Assembly (NCBI GenBank): GCA_949128115.1
Contig: OX421965.1
Location: 54,306,012-54,370,011 of the forward strand
Reading direction: 5' to 3'
Origin: Anaspis maculata
Lineage: Eukaryota > Arthropoda > Insecta > Coleoptera > Scraptiidae
Length of the DNA stretch: 64,000 nucleotides
In this document: one piece after another, positions 44,750 to 56,650 of the stretch
Numbering within the stretch: position 1 is the stretch's first letter
How the letters are laid out: each line of letters opens with the position of its first letter
Notes under the pieces: generated by a model
What the model saw: the letters and a program-made list of their open reading frames with translations, nothing else
Database searches by the model: none
What the model was told of the DNA's origin: nothing
Program-made: the position numbers and the translations under genes

Positions 44750-46368
44750 CATTACGCATGAGTGCCGAGTGCAGAAATCACACGAATGAAAGTAAGACAC
44801 TTTACGGCGAGTTACGTACACTATTTTTCCTACGACTGGGAGAAAATTACATTCAAATTAAGACGTCATTTTCGTGTTCTTCTGTAAACATAGATTTTAT
44901 AAAAACCAGTGGATGAATAATAAATCCATAAATAAGGATAATTTTATATGGGCTCATAAAGAAAATGTGTATGTATTTTAATTTTCAAAAATTGAAATTT
45001 TCAAAAATTTATATTTTTTCCACAATTTTCCTGACCTGACCTGACCAAGCCTGCCTGTGGCTGTTGTTATGCTTGAGCATCTTACAAGCGAGCGGTACAC
45101 CTAATTATTGCAAAAAAAATCAAGAATCCCATCAGAAACCAGTCTTACAAATTTTGATTGCTTTCAAAATATAAGAAATGATCTTTTTCATAAAAAAAAT
45201 TCGGGGAATCGCAGGAATTGAACTCGAGCCTACTGGACACACGCCACGCGCCTGTTGTGGCAGCAGGTAAGGTCGGAGGTGGCGTCTCTAACCATCAAGC
45301 TATCAGGGTATTTTCGTCGGCCGGCCAAAACCGTCATTGATAAAGGACACGAACAATTTCTTTTATCCTTTGAAGAGCAATAGCGGCTTGAGGCCCCGGC
45401 TACCAGCCGGGAAAGGTACGTTTTGGTCATCAGCAGGTGTATGGGACTTCATTTATTAACAACGTCTCCTTGTGAGAAAATTGAAAATTAGTGACATTTC
45501 AACCGTCATTTTGACATTTTACTATGTTAACTTGATTCAAGGTATTTAGGTGTATTGGATGGGGCTGGTGCAGCTCAAGATTTCTGAATAGACCCTCATT
45601 TAATCTTTTGTGGTCACATTTGCATTGCTACTAAAGAATTATTCTGCTTTATAAGTGTAGGTGAGAATTTCATCCATAACTTTACAATTACTGTTGTTGA
45701 AAGAAAATTATGTAGGATTTTTGTTTTCACGTGTTGGTTGTGTTAATACATGAGATGTAATGACTTTTATATAAGTTGTATATATGGATATTACAGTTTA
45801 TGTATTTAAGTTGACACTTGTCAAAATAACCTCAAAAACTACAAAAATTTCACAATTTTCAGTAGAACAAACACGTAAAATGTTGTACAACACTCGTGGC
45901 TTGTTACACAAGATGCTTTCCGGCACTCAGCCTCTCACAGAACTCGGGCTGCGCCCTCGTTCTGCAAATTTCGGCTTCGTGTCTGAAAACCACTTATGTA
46001 ACGGCCAACTCGTATCGTAAACTACTATTACACATCTCACCGCTAGGGTTAGGCCTTCGATAAGGTTATATAAGCATGTCAAACCCATACTTTCGGTTGA
46101 GAGGACATGACTGAGGCCAGTCCTGTAGGTGCGAATCATTGTTGGTTTGCTTGTGAATCAGAGTTATAGTGGTATTGAGAGCCGGTTTTTCGAAATTGTG
46201 ATTAAATCGTCGCTTAAATTCGTATTGTTTCGTGATCCGAATGAACTGTGCGTTATAATAACGCACGGCTATAACGCACAGGTTGAGTAGGTTGACGTAA
46301 TTGACAACTTTCGGGCCTACTATAGCGTGTGAAAGGGGTCACTTTCGTAGGTGGTCGTCGGAAAAATT
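44750..46368 (+). repeat. large dispersed repeat X, copy 2 (filled site)
   Basis: Inverted partner of 24925-26306. This copy contains an additional 300-bp block (45731-46030) between GTAGGATTTTTGTTTT and CACATCTCACCGCTAGGG. In the other copy the corresponding sequences are separated by only about 15 bases. It also holds the tRNA-like stretch on the minus strand at 45205-45308. No protein is recognised. Confidence 0.75.
45731..46030 (+). repeat. 300-bp dispersed repeat, copy 2, inserted in repeat X
   Basis: Same orientation and about 95 percent identical by eye to 22613-22913, with TGTAATGACTTTTATATAAG, GTTGTACAACACTCGTGGCT and CGTATCGTAAACTACTATTA shared. Its absence from the other repeat X copy defines it as a discrete insertion. 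Confidence 0.7.
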
Positions 46369-47889
46369 TGTTGCAAAACGAAGAATCCATGGCGTTGGTG
46401 GGGACAACCAAACAATGTATGTTTGGCGGTTGCTTTAGTGATTTTGTTTCACTTTCACTTCCACTTTGTTATTTGTTTGTACGAGAATGCGTCTGACAGA
46501 CCGCAGTCGCCGATCAGCTGTGGCTATCTTAGCATTCGCCGTAGTATCTGGAACATCCCCAGTCACCTGCCTAGTGCCCACACATTCCTGATTCTTGAAT
46601 ACCGATGAAACCAAATTACGTTGGATTACCTAGGCCTTTTTATCCTTCAATAAAATTGTAATCGACTTATCAAAAATAATGTCAAGGTATCTACTAACAT
46701 GTTTTACCCCTTCAAGTGCCCTAAGCATCATGCCATGTGATCGTGACGAACACTCTGTAGGAATGATCCCCACAATGGCAATTCGGACGCGCTATAATAA
46801 TATGCTTAAAGTGAAGATTCTATGACATATGAGCAGAAGCTTTAACATAACCTATTTTAGATCAACTTGACAATGGACGTTAATCAAAACAACTGACGTA
46901 ACTCAGATTTTATTTTGTTGAGACGAGTAGCTTCAGGCGATTAATTTTATTGGGGAAAATAACCCATTCGTGTAGGAAGATTTAGGAAATTAATTGTTTG
47001 AAGAGGTTGCCGTCAGCCAACGTCGGCTGTCACGTCAGTTGAAGACACGTCAAAACTGCCATGTCACTTTGCTGTCTTGTCAATGCACTGCCGCAAATGT
47101 TTTCTTCCTGTGAACTCTTGGGACTCCGCAAGCTCTTAATTGGGCCTTACATCGATGACCAGCGTCGTCACAGACCTTTCTCTGCATCATCCCTAGCTTT
47201 TACCCAAAGAACACCAACAGCGACTGTGGACCGAGTCCTCCGCACACACCAACTGTTGGCACGCCAGAAAAGGTCACCTTGGGTTGGTTGCATCATCAGC
47301 CTCCTTTTTCTGAAGATTTTCTGCTCAGACCTCACATGGAGATTCCGCATTTCATATTTTACAGTTCGCTACCTTTGTAATTGGGACGCAAACGTCTGTT
47401 GGGTCCCCATTGTCAAGATTCAGGTCAAGGCTCGCTTTGAACGCTTTGTGACCCATTGGGGATAGGGGGATCAATCAGCAGGCACTGAATGGCAGGAATG
47501 GCAGGGGCGAAAGCTACTGGCAAAGCAGCATACCATGCTTGCATCTGCCTGCGGAAAGTGTAATTCAACAGTCACCAGCCGCATTTTTTCCACCGCAACT
47601 GCAATGAAATGCATTGCTGGTAGCGCAGTCTTCCAGCCCCTCACCTCTGGAACTTGATCTACTAGTAGCCTGCTAAATACCCTATTCAAAAGATCAAATG
47701 GGGGACACAAAAACAGACCCTTTTTTACATTATTCCTACTTGTCAAATTTCATGTCATTGATGTGGGTATCGCAGGTATCTATTAGTGCCTACCTAGGCT
47801 ACTAGACGTCCCAGTATGATTGTGTTTCTGTCAAAAAAATTCCTACACGATCAAGTACCGAGCTCTACCAGGTGGCGTTTTTTAAATGT
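46369..47889. other. no recognised gene; two moderate open frames
   Basis: A plus-strand frame of 134 codons (47061-47465) and a minus-strand frame of 91 codons (47471-47746) lie here. Neither has motifs I recognise, nor splice sites that would join them to anything. Composition is closer to coding than the surrounding repeats, so a degraded transposon is possible. A GATCCCCACAATGG motif is present near 46767. Confidence 0.3.
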
Positions 47890-48352
47890 AAATCGCCTAT
47901 TAGTCCAGTCGTTAGCCGTTTCCACCCTGCACATTTTGAGGCCGTGATGCCACTTGGCAAAGTTGCTCGATGGAACATTGTTTTAATTTTTAGAAGTAGT
48001 GCCACGATAGTGGTCGGTGCAGACGCCGTATACAGGTGATCAAAAATTAAAAATCCAAACTCAGGAACCAAAAGAATTGGAATCATGAAAATCATCAGGT
48101 AGATTCACAATTTGATGCTTATCAAGATAAATCAAACTGCGTCTGAATATCCTCAGCCGTTTCAGAAATATCCTGAAAGTAGTCGTCAGTTCCCTGGAAA
48201 TTGAAATTTCCCAATAAATCAATGATTCCACAAGATATTCGGATAAAATTTGATTTTTCCGCCAAAAGTGACATCAGAAATGCAATGCGATGTGGTGCGA
48301 GTGGTGCGACCGTCTCCGCCTACTATTTTCGAAAATAAGACAAGCAATTGGA
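47890..48352 (-). repeat. dispersed repeat family, copy 2
   Basis: Reverse-complement copy of 2314-2770: GGAACATTGTTTTAATTTTT, TGATGCTTATCAAGATAAA, CCGTTTCAGAAATATCCTGA, CAAGATATTCGGATAAAATTTG and AAGACAAGCAATT are shared. Confidence 0.65.
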
Positions 48353-49814
48353 ATTTTTTTATGGCCCCATTTTGAAGTCACCCATCACCACAAGATTGCA
48401 CTGTATGTTCACAGGTAATTTCAAGAGCAATTGCGCTTCGTGAGGAATTTAAGATATAAAGCAATAAAAACAGTATTATGAAGTTCACTGTTCACTCCTT
48501 CTACACAGCACCGTTGAGTTTTGCAGTTCCGACATGAAATCCAATAATAAGGGTTTTAAGGGCAATGAAACGTCTCCGTTAATTACAAAACTTAATCTAT
48601 CTAGATACGAAATACCAGCGACTCAATATTATCCGTTTATAAATTATCTTGATTTGATATTGCCCTTTGAGACTAAGTAGGTCTTAAACGTTGGAAATGT
48701 TATAAATAACTCGGATCCATTCAAGCTACTCCTCCGGAAATAATCCGGAATGCGTTATTTTTACATCGCACCAAGGGACCCAATCATATTAAATTTCCAC
48801 GATGGATGTTGCAAATTTAAGGACCGATCACTAAACTCGGCGTCAGCCTTAGCGCCGCATAAAATTTATTACTTCCATACTTGCATCGAAGATTGAGGGG
48901 AATGGAGCGCTTGAGTGGAAATTGATGAAATCAGGAGTGACTTAAAGACCCATTTTACATAGAGGCGAGGTCGACCGGGGCGAGTCAAAAGTTATCCTAC
49001 TGAAATATTGTCACTTTATGTCAGTTAGCGAGCACAAAGTGTGGGCAATTCCGAAGTTTGAGCAAACTGTAAAGTTGGGTGCTGGGTGCTGGTGCTGCAT
49101 GCTGACATTGCTTGGAAGTTGTGTGTAGGTGAGCGTAGCCTGGCTTCGATAAGCACGATACGCCTCGAGTGGACCATTTGCAAAAGTTCAAGTGGCCATT
49201 TCTTTCGCGCCCTTGGAACTCGTATTTTAATTAGTTTCACAGTTTTTCACGGAGTGCAAAGTCTTGTTTCGAATGATATAGAGCTCGGACGAAGAAAATT
49301 ATAAGGCCTAATAGAACACACTTTTAAAATATTATAGGTAAAATATCTGTTTCTGTGGTTATTACAATAAACGTATACAATACCATTTACCGAACTTATA
49401 CTTTTTTTTTGCTAGAATCTTGTGCAAGAATTTACTCCATTGAGCAATTATCCATGATAATAATTCCGTATCACGTGATACCGGCTACTGCTTTAATCTA
49501 AGACGGGAGTTTCGCACCATCTGCTGCATGCACAAGTTCCGTAATTACTACACAGAACTGCATCGCAACTTCAACCAACTTGATTGGTTTGAAGTTAAGT
49601 AGACGTAGGTAGGATTGTACTTGGATTAAAGAATAAATTCATGTCTAAACAAGTCAAGAGTTGATATGAAGCTAAAATGTATTGTTAATGTATACTTATC
49701 TTATCTTCTTTCCACATCTGCTGGATAGGTATAATAGTGGGAATTATAGCAGGGACTCGGACAGGATAAATACAAAAACAGTTTATTTTTATTTTGCCCA
49801 AAAACGTTCTTATT
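48353..49814. other. non-coding, no gene recognised
   Basis: No protein family, RNA gene or repeat structure is visible. Two overlapping opposite-strand frames near 49025-49304 are short and featureless. Confidence 0.4.
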
Positions 49815-50490
49815 ACCTGTGAATAAGAACGTCAAATGATGAATGGTGCCAATAGGGGTCAGGTCAGGTCAGGTCAGGTCAGAAAATTGCGAGATTAATT
49901 TAACATTTTCGAAAAGAAATCACTTGTGAATAAGAACAAGAAATGATGAATTGTGCCAATGCAATGTTACAATTCGAAAACTAGAACGAGCCTTTGCGAA
50001 CCTAATTTAACGTTTCCGAGTGAAAATCGCTTGAGGATAAGAACGTCAAATGATGAATTGTGCCAATAGGGGTCAGGTCAGGTCAGGAAATTGCGAGATT
50101 ATTTTCACGTTTTTGAAGAAGAATCCTCGAGAAGAATCACTTGTGAATAAAAAAAATTATTGATGAATCGTGCCAATTTTACAATTTGAAAGCTAGAACA
50201 AGCCTTTGCTAGCCTAATTTATCGTTTTCGAGTGAAAATCATGCACTTGTAAATGAGAACGTCAAATAACGGATGTGCCAATAGGGGTTAAATCAGGTCA
50301 GGTCAGGAAATTGCGAGAATAATTCCATGTTTTTGAGAAGAAATCATTTGTGAATAAGAACAATAAATGATAAATTCTGCCAATTTTACAATTTGAAAGC
50401 TAGAACAAGCATTTGTGAGCTTAATTCAACGTTTCCGAGTGAAAAGAATAAGTTAAATTCTCACTTGAGAATAAGAACGTCAAATGATAA
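49815..50490 (+). repeat. 215-bp tandem repeat, about three copies, with GGTCA runs
   Basis: The phrase GAATAAGAACGTCAAATGAT recurs near 49822, 50038, 50255 and 50471. Each full unit then has GTGCCAATAGGGGTCAGGTC, AATTGCGAGATTA, a GAATAAGAACAA phrase and GCTAGAACAAGCC. The first unit has five tandem AGGTC pentamers, later ones two or three, so a shorter repeat varies inside the longer one. Non-coding. Confidence 0.75.
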
Positions 50491-50769
50491 ATTATGCCCC
50501 TACTGGTATTGGTGTATATGTAAGTTTGTGATCTTTCACGATAACTGTCGAGCTGTTGATCCGATCGACTTGAAATGTGACATGCTGACATGGTTTTTTC
50601 TGTGTAATGAGCCCATTGGTTTTTGGCTGTCACTTGTCAAAAAGAAGTGTCACTATCAACAAATGACAGAAGCCATATCTCACGGAACTTGACTTGCGAT
50701 ATGTCATTTGAAAGTCCCTCAAAACCTGTATTCAGAACCTATATGTCATCTTTCAAATAGAAAAAAATG

Positions 50770-52189
50770 TCCAAGTTCACAACTTTACCATTTTATTCAT
50801 CCATTCATTCTCCAGCCCTTACAGCCCATCAAGGGCTACGACTTTTTTTATTTGCCTCTTCCAAGTCGTTCGATCCATTGCTAGGCTTCTTCACTTGGGT
50901 AAATTTAGTTTCCTTGCTATATCGTCGACAGTATTCACCTATCTTATCCTTGATCTTCCTGTCATTCTCGCTCCTGCCACCTCCGTTTTGTATATCTTCT
51001 TCAGTGCTCTTCCTTCTTTCATTTTAAATTTAAATTGAATTGATGTTTTTCTCTTTATCGGCTTCTCACGCCATAAGAGTTTTTGCGCTTTATTATCAAT
51101 ATACAAACGGCTGAAAAATCCATAACAAGCGCAAAACCTTCTTTCATTCTAATTAGGTGTCCCGCCCATTTCATTATTGTTCGTCTCACCACTGCCAACA
51201 AATCTTCGTTTCCATACGCTTGCCTAAGTTCCTCATTGTATCGAATTCTGTAGCCTCCGTTTTCTCCCTCAACTGGACCGTATATCCTCCTCAGCACTTT
51301 TCTCTCAAAGACCAGAATTCTGTCTGTGTCTTTTTTTGTTAGGGTCCATGATTCTGCCCCATATAGTAACACAGGTCTTATTATTGTCGCGTAGAGTCTC
51401 AACTTGGAGTTAGAACTCAGAGTTTTTGACTTGAACAGTAGCGACATGACGTAGTAACTCTTATTGGCTTGCACTGTTTTTTCTGAGAATTTCCTCCGAC
51501 ATGTCGTTATTGTCTGCAAGCAGTGTTCCCAAATACACAAATTGTTTGATCTGTTCAAAGTTATATTCTCCAATTTTAATTGACTCTTCTGCTTCTTCCT
51601 TGAACTTTGGTATCTTCACCTCCATATATTTGATCTTTCCTTCGTTTACCCTTAGTCCTACCCCATTCGCTTGACGTTCCCAGTGCTTCAAAACTTTCCT
51701 TTATAGTCCTTTTCTCTCTACCTATGAGCAATAAGTCGTCCGCGTGGGCCAGCAGTTGCAATGATTTGTTAAAGATTCTTCCTTCTTGTTTCAGTCCCGC
51801 TATTTGCACCATAGACTCTACGACAAAATTGAACAGGATCGTCGACAGTGGATCTCCCTGCCTCATTCCACTCGAAACTTCAAAACTCTCTGACAAATTT
51901 TCTTCGAGTTTAACTTTGCTTTGCGTTTCCTTCAATGTGAGCATCACCATGTTGATCAGTTTTCTTGGGATGTTCATCTCTGCCACACTCTCTTCTATTG
52001 CTGGTGTTTTTATTGAATCGTACGCCTGCTTGTAGTCGATGAGATCATCTCGATTCCAATGCCATGCTCTCTGCTCTTTTCTTGTATCAATCTTAGGAAA
52101 TGAATCTGGTCCGACGTAGATCTGTTCGGTCGAAATCCACTTTGATATTCGCCTATGTTTTGCTCCATGTATCCCACCAATCTGTTATA
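50770..52189 (-). mobile_element. RTE-like LINE, 3' part (interrupted)
   Basis: Read on the minus strand, the sequence continues the reverse transcriptase interrupted at 52190. Recognisable in changing frames: NRLVGYMEQNIGEYQSGFRP, NRSTSDQIHFLRLIQEKSRE, DYKQAYDSI, FEVSSGMRQGDPLSTILFNF, LLAHADDLLLIGRE, then LLYGAESWTLTKKDTDRILV and RRIYGP, MKWAGHLIRMKE. After that come degenerate ARMTGRSR and TVDDIARKLNLP, the usual C-terminus of RTE-type proteins. The catalytic tetrad reads HADD instead of YADD. The 3' end is near 50770 (GAATGGATGAATAAAATGG). Several frameshifts make it a dead copy. Confidence 0.82.
51055..51986 (-). pseudogene. RTE-like reverse transcriptase, two broken frames
   Basis: 51576-51986 carries the palm region with MRQGDPLSTILFNFVVESM and the HADD catalytic site; 51055-51573 carries the thumb and C-terminal WAGHLIRM region. 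A frameshift separates them and the order runs from high to low coordinates. The family is the endonuclease/reverse transcriptase common in arthropod genomes. No intact enzyme can be made. Confidence 0.82.
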
Positions 52190-52196
52190 GGGAGGA

Positions 52197-54784
52197 GTGG
52201 GTGTGTACCTCAGGTCTTATATAACATCGCAAAAAATCACAGTTGATAGCAACATTGAGCAACTCTGGATTAAGATAAATCTGGGTGGTGAAGTATTCGC
52301 TGTGTCGGTGGTGTATCGCCCACCAAATGTCAATTACGCTGAATTCATTCAGGTTTTTGAAAATACTGTTTATTCTGTTCTTCCCACAGTCAGCGAGATC
52401 TTTTGTTTTGGAGACTTTAACATTGATTTGCTACAGTTGAACAATCCTGCTACGCGACTCATTACAAGTACTCTGGATGGTTTGGGGCTCACACAGGTAG
52501 TAAATCAACCAACTCGAATTAATGCATTTTCTATCACACTAATCGACTACATCATAACCTCTAATGCAGCCTTGGTAAGCAATTGCGCTAATATTTCTGT
52601 CCCGCAGATAAGTGATCACGAATTGATACATTGCCAACTCAGCTTTCAGAAAATCAAAACAAAGCCCAAATACCTCAGGTACAGAGATTTCCATCATTTC
52701 AGCTATGACTCCTTTAAATCTGACATGAAATCCATCCCATGGAAGAACATTTACGATAGGAATGATGTTGATGATAAGGTAAGAGTTCTCACTGAGGGGA
52801 TAATTTCTTTACTTGACATACATGCTCCTTTTATAACCCGTAGAATCACAAAAAATTACTCCCCTTGGCTAACGGGCACAATTCGCATGATGATGAATAC
52901 GCGACACGCTGCATTGGCGCGGTTCAAGGCCAGCAAGAGTTCTGAAAATTGGGAAAACTATAAAAACATCCGCAATATGGTTACAGCTGCAATTCGTCGG
53001 GAAAAGCAAGCTTTCTTTACAAACCAACTTCATGAAACAACAACAACCCCTTGGTCCGTTCTTAGAAGATACAACATCATTAAATCCAAATCCACTCATA
53101 GCCTTCCTGATAACTTGACAAATGTTGATGACATCAACAACTACCTGATCAACCCAGCACTATCCCTTGCCGCTGACGAATTAACAACAAAGTTCTACAA
53201 TTTCAATGTCAAAAAAAGCGTGAGATCTAACCTACAGTTTACTCGAGTTAGTGAAACTGACGTTCTCAAGATAATCTCATCTATCAAGAGTAAAGCGACA
53301 GGAGCCGACGGCATCAATATTTGCACCATCCATCTTTGCGTCCCATTTCTATTACCGTACATCACCCATATTATCAATTTCTGTATCGAAAACTCTGTTT
53401 TTCCCTCTACATGGAAACATGCTCTTATTTTGCCGTTGTCCAAGTCCTCCAAACCTGAGAGTTTCAGTGACATCCGCCCAGTAAGCATTTTACCAACCAT
53501 GTCAAAAATTCTCAAGAAAGTAATAGAGCAACAGCTGCTAGCGCATATAGAAAGTAACTCCATTTTGCCTGCTAATCAGTCAGGATTCAGACCTCGACGT
53601 GGATGTTGCACGACTCTTCTTTCTATAACCGATGACATCTTGAGAGCTTCAGACAAGGATCTCCTCACCATTCTTGTTCTGCTGGATTATTCCAAAGCGT
53701 TCGACACCATCAACCACCAGATCTTGAAATCTATTCTGCACTATACTGGTTTGTCGACGTCTTCCATCAACCTCCTATTCGATTATCTAGCGGGCAGAAC
53801 TCAGAGTGTTACTTACAACGGCCGTGTCTCCTCTCCCCTTGAAATTTTAAGAGGTGTACCACAAGGATCCATTTTGGGGCCGCTACTGTTTATAATCTAC
53901 ATATCAAATTTTACCTCTGCCTTCCTCTCCGGCTGCCAACATTACTATGCTGATGACACTCAGGTACGCATTTCATTCTCGGCGGACGAATCTCAACAGG
54001 CTTTAGCGGCACTAAACTTCGATCTTGCAAACTTAAAAGACATCTCTCAAAAGCACTGCTTACAGCTCAACCCTAAAAAATCGGTAGCACTTCTGTTTGG
54101 CAGAAAGGTGGATCGGGACAAGGTGAAATGCCATGATGGTATTGTGATTGGTGATGAAATTGTCCCCTTTGCATGCGAAGCTAAGAACCTTGGGCTACAC
54201 ATCGACAATGACTTGAAGCTCACCACTCACGTCTCCAAATGCCTCCAGCGAGGTTATTTTCACCTCAAATCAATTTATCAGAATAGATCATTCTTAAGCT
54301 TCCTGTAAAAAAACTGCTATGTGAATCCTTGGTGCTGTCTCAGGTCAATCACTGCGACGTCGTTTATGCTCCTTTTCTGAGACAGAATGACAGCTACCGT
54401 CTGCAAAAGCTGCAGAACTCGTGCATTAGACTTCTTTACGGAATAAGAAAATACGACCGTGTGAGTCACAAACTCTCCGATGCTGGTTGGCTCAATATGG
54501 AGAACAGAAGAAAATTACATTCTGCGACCATGTTCTTCAAAATTCTCCGTACTGAAGAGTCTCCGGATTTGTTTTCCAGAATAACCTTTAATTCAGATGT
54601 TCACAATGTCAACACCAGATTTAGGGGATCCATCGCCCCTCCACTCCACTCCAAAGAACTGTTCAAACGATCATTCACTTACCAGGTCTATAAAATGTTC
54701 AACAACTTGTCATTTGAGTATGCCACCCTCGGTTTGAAGAGTTTTCGAACACAGCTTTCTCAAACTTTGATGAACTGCCAGTGA
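52197..54784 (+). pseudogene. LINE ORF2: endonuclease plus reverse transcriptase, one frameshift
   Basis: The first 703 codons (52197-54308) include endonuclease motifs GDFN (residues about 72-75) and SDH (139-141), with VVYRPPN upstream. The reverse transcriptase follows: SGFRPRRGC (about 463), LLDYSKAFDTINH, GVPQGSILGPLLF (about 553) and YYADDTQ (about 584), with the catalytic Asp pair intact. A one-base shift near 54295 closes the frame; the C-terminal region resumes as VNHCDVVYAPFLRQND to the stop at 54784. The N-terminal part of the endonuclease is missing. Apart from the truncation and one shift it is well preserved, indicating a recent insertion. Clade within CR1/Jockey is not resolved by eye. 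Confidence 0.9.
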
Positions 54785-54993
54785 TGTAAATAATGTAAAT
54801 GTGTATGTTCGATACTTGTACAGTTTTATTCACTTTACTTTAATTTTGTAGAATGTACAATCTTTCGTTACTTCGTATTGAGCGGAGTTAGGTGGAAGAA
54901 CAGCTGGTGAGCCAAGGCCTGCCTATTAAGCTGAATCTCGCTTTGCTCAAATGCTTCTCTAATAAAGACCATTTATTATTATTATTATTATTA
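54785..54993 (+). repeat. LINE 3' UTR and (ATT)n tail
   Basis: About 180 bp of 3' UTR with GTTAGGTGGAAGAACAGCTG and CTAATAAAGACC, then about eight ATT units. A diverged copy of this tail stands alone at 58330-58456. Confidence 0.8.
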
Positions 54994-54998
54994 TTATA

Positions 54999-55450
54999 CA
55001 GCACGACCGCCAAAACCTTGTACATCACGCATAGTAGTGTTATGCCACTATAGTTGGCGCATTCATCATTCTTCCCTTTCTTGAAAAGGGAAGTATTATT
55101 CTTGTATTCCATTCTTGTGGTAACTCTTCGTTTGCCCATATTTTCAGGATGAGATCATGTATCGTTTCCACCAGGCTAGGCACCTCCAACTTTTATCAGC
55201 TCCGCAAACACATTATCTATCCCTGTCGCTTTCCGGTTTTTCAATTTTCCTATCGCTTCTTGAATTTCTTCGATTCTTGGCTATCGTTCCGCGTGATCTT
55301 CTTCCCTTATTCCTCTTGTCCGGCTACCGTTACTTTTCTCGTTTCCTCTGTTTCGTCCTGTCTGTATCCGTTCAAGAGTTCATTGAAGTGTTCTGACCAT
55401 TTTTTTATTTTTTATTTTTGTCCGTTCGATAGGTTGCTTTCTTATCACGA
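54999..55450 (-). mobile_element. RTE-like LINE, 5' part (upstream of the insertion)
   Basis: On the minus strand: SEHFNELLNGY, then IHDLILKIWANEELPQEWNT, GKNDECANYSGITLLC and VMYKVLAVVLY, with frame changes between. This is the region between endonuclease and RT plus the first RT blocks. It joins to 52189 and downward once the inserted LINE is removed. The sequence upstream of about 55450 loses similarity, so the RTE copy is itself 5'-truncated and has no endonuclease domain. Confidence 0.78.
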
Positions 55451-56115
55451 CAAGGGCCGACCCGTGTGATGCTTACATTTCTGGTGCTGCGTGTATGTTG
55501 GTTAAACTTTCTTATGTTTAGGTACCTACTGTCTGTTTTCTTTCATTCTTTGTAGGTTTTCCTTTACCATTTAATTATTCAAAATCTATCCCATTCAACA
55601 TAATTAAGATATGGACTTGAAAATTGACAAACAGGAGCAGTAAGAGTCTTGAATCAAGTTTGTGTGATTTGATCACGATCTCTGGAGAGTCTGAAGTAGA
55701 AACAAAAATTTTGGGAACTGGTATTGCACTCTTGAGATTTAGCAACAATTAGCTTCTTAGTTCTACCTTTTGAATTATTTTAACACCCTGGCAACCTAGC
55801 CTGCCACTTTTTCTGTCGGTCCACAATGGATGAAGGATACTCGCTTAACTTGGTAGACTTTTTTCATTAATTGCCAAATCAAATCCTCCCCTTCCCGAAG
55901 GGACGCGACGCTTAGATCAAAATCATTACCGACGTCTCTGGATACCGCCGGGAAAGTTTTGTGTCCCTCCACAACAAATTATTTTTCATTAGAATATACT
56001 GTTACGAATTAGCGTTGGGTAGATTCTTAAATGGTTATTCAGAGACAAACGTTTGAACACACACTATTCACGGCCTACCACTAATGATTTGCGAATCACA
56101 TGAAATGTCGCATTA
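55451..56115. other. non-coding, no gene recognised
   Basis: No protein family or clear repeat was identified. A TGTTACGAATTAGCG string at 55998 resembles the start of the LTRs found elsewhere but cannot be followed. Confidence 0.35.
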
Positions 56116-56252
56116 ATACCGGGTGTTTATAAACGTCTGTGATCGCATCGCCTTTGGAATCCGCTCTCGATCACTACAATTGCGCCTGTTACTACGTTTT
56201 TCGGCCTGACCCAAGCCTGCCGCGATCACAGTCTCTTATAAACACCCCGTAT
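56116..56252. mobile_element. MITE, copy 2, ATACCGGGTGTTTATAAACG ends
   Basis: Same termini as 4241-4377. Inside, the shared strings TGATCGCGGCAGGC and GGCCTGACC lie in opposite orientation to copy 1. Immediately followed by TGTTACGAAGCTCGCG. Confidence 0.78.
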
Positions 56253-56650
56253 ATTGTTACGAAGCTCGCGACCATCCCGGCTCTTTCCAGAGAAATCTAG
56301 ATTTCCGCGTTGCATTCAGGAAGCATCGAGAGACTGCAGCGGTAGGTCACGCCACGTCGAGACTTCTGGTGGAGGTGCCGTAGAAGGTACGCGTATATTA
56401 TCGACGCAGATAGTTACCAGAAAAATCCTTGTGTGCTGGAAACTCCAACGATCAAACAGGAAGCATCCAGAACCTTCGATGCCACATAAGAGAGGAACTC
56501 GACCTGGCATCGGACAGAGAGTTGGGATCGAGCGACCGCGGCGATAACATCTCAAGCGACATCGTGAATTTCTAAGCGATTAATAATTGTGTGCGTTATT
56601 TCGTTGTATCGATATAGTAGTTGCGGTACACTCCTATTATCAGAAAAAAA
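56253..56650 (+). mobile_element. possible gypsy-type LTR fragment
   Basis: Begins TGTTACGAAGCTCGCGA with a TCTAGA-type string downstream and, near 56580, TTAATAATTGTGTGCGTTAT and TTCGTTGTATCG. This is the same order as TGTTACGAGCGGCGATC, TTCTAGA and ATAATTGTTGGCGTG in the LTR at 43106. The 3' terminus with TAACA is not found. Weak. Confidence 0.35.

Larger units (their letters stand above)
52190..54993 (+). mobile_element. 5'-truncated CR1/Jockey-type LINE inserted in the RTE-like LINE
   Basis: The insertion is bounded by TTATA (52185-52189 and 54994-54998), a target duplication. It begins inside the endonuclease domain, so it is 5'-truncated, contains a reverse transcriptase, and ends with AATAAAGACC followed by (ATT)n. 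When it is removed, the minus-strand RTE frame reads through as VLAVVLYNRLVGYME. The 3' tail motif TTAGGTGGAAGAACAGC is found again at about 58344. Confidence 0.88.
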
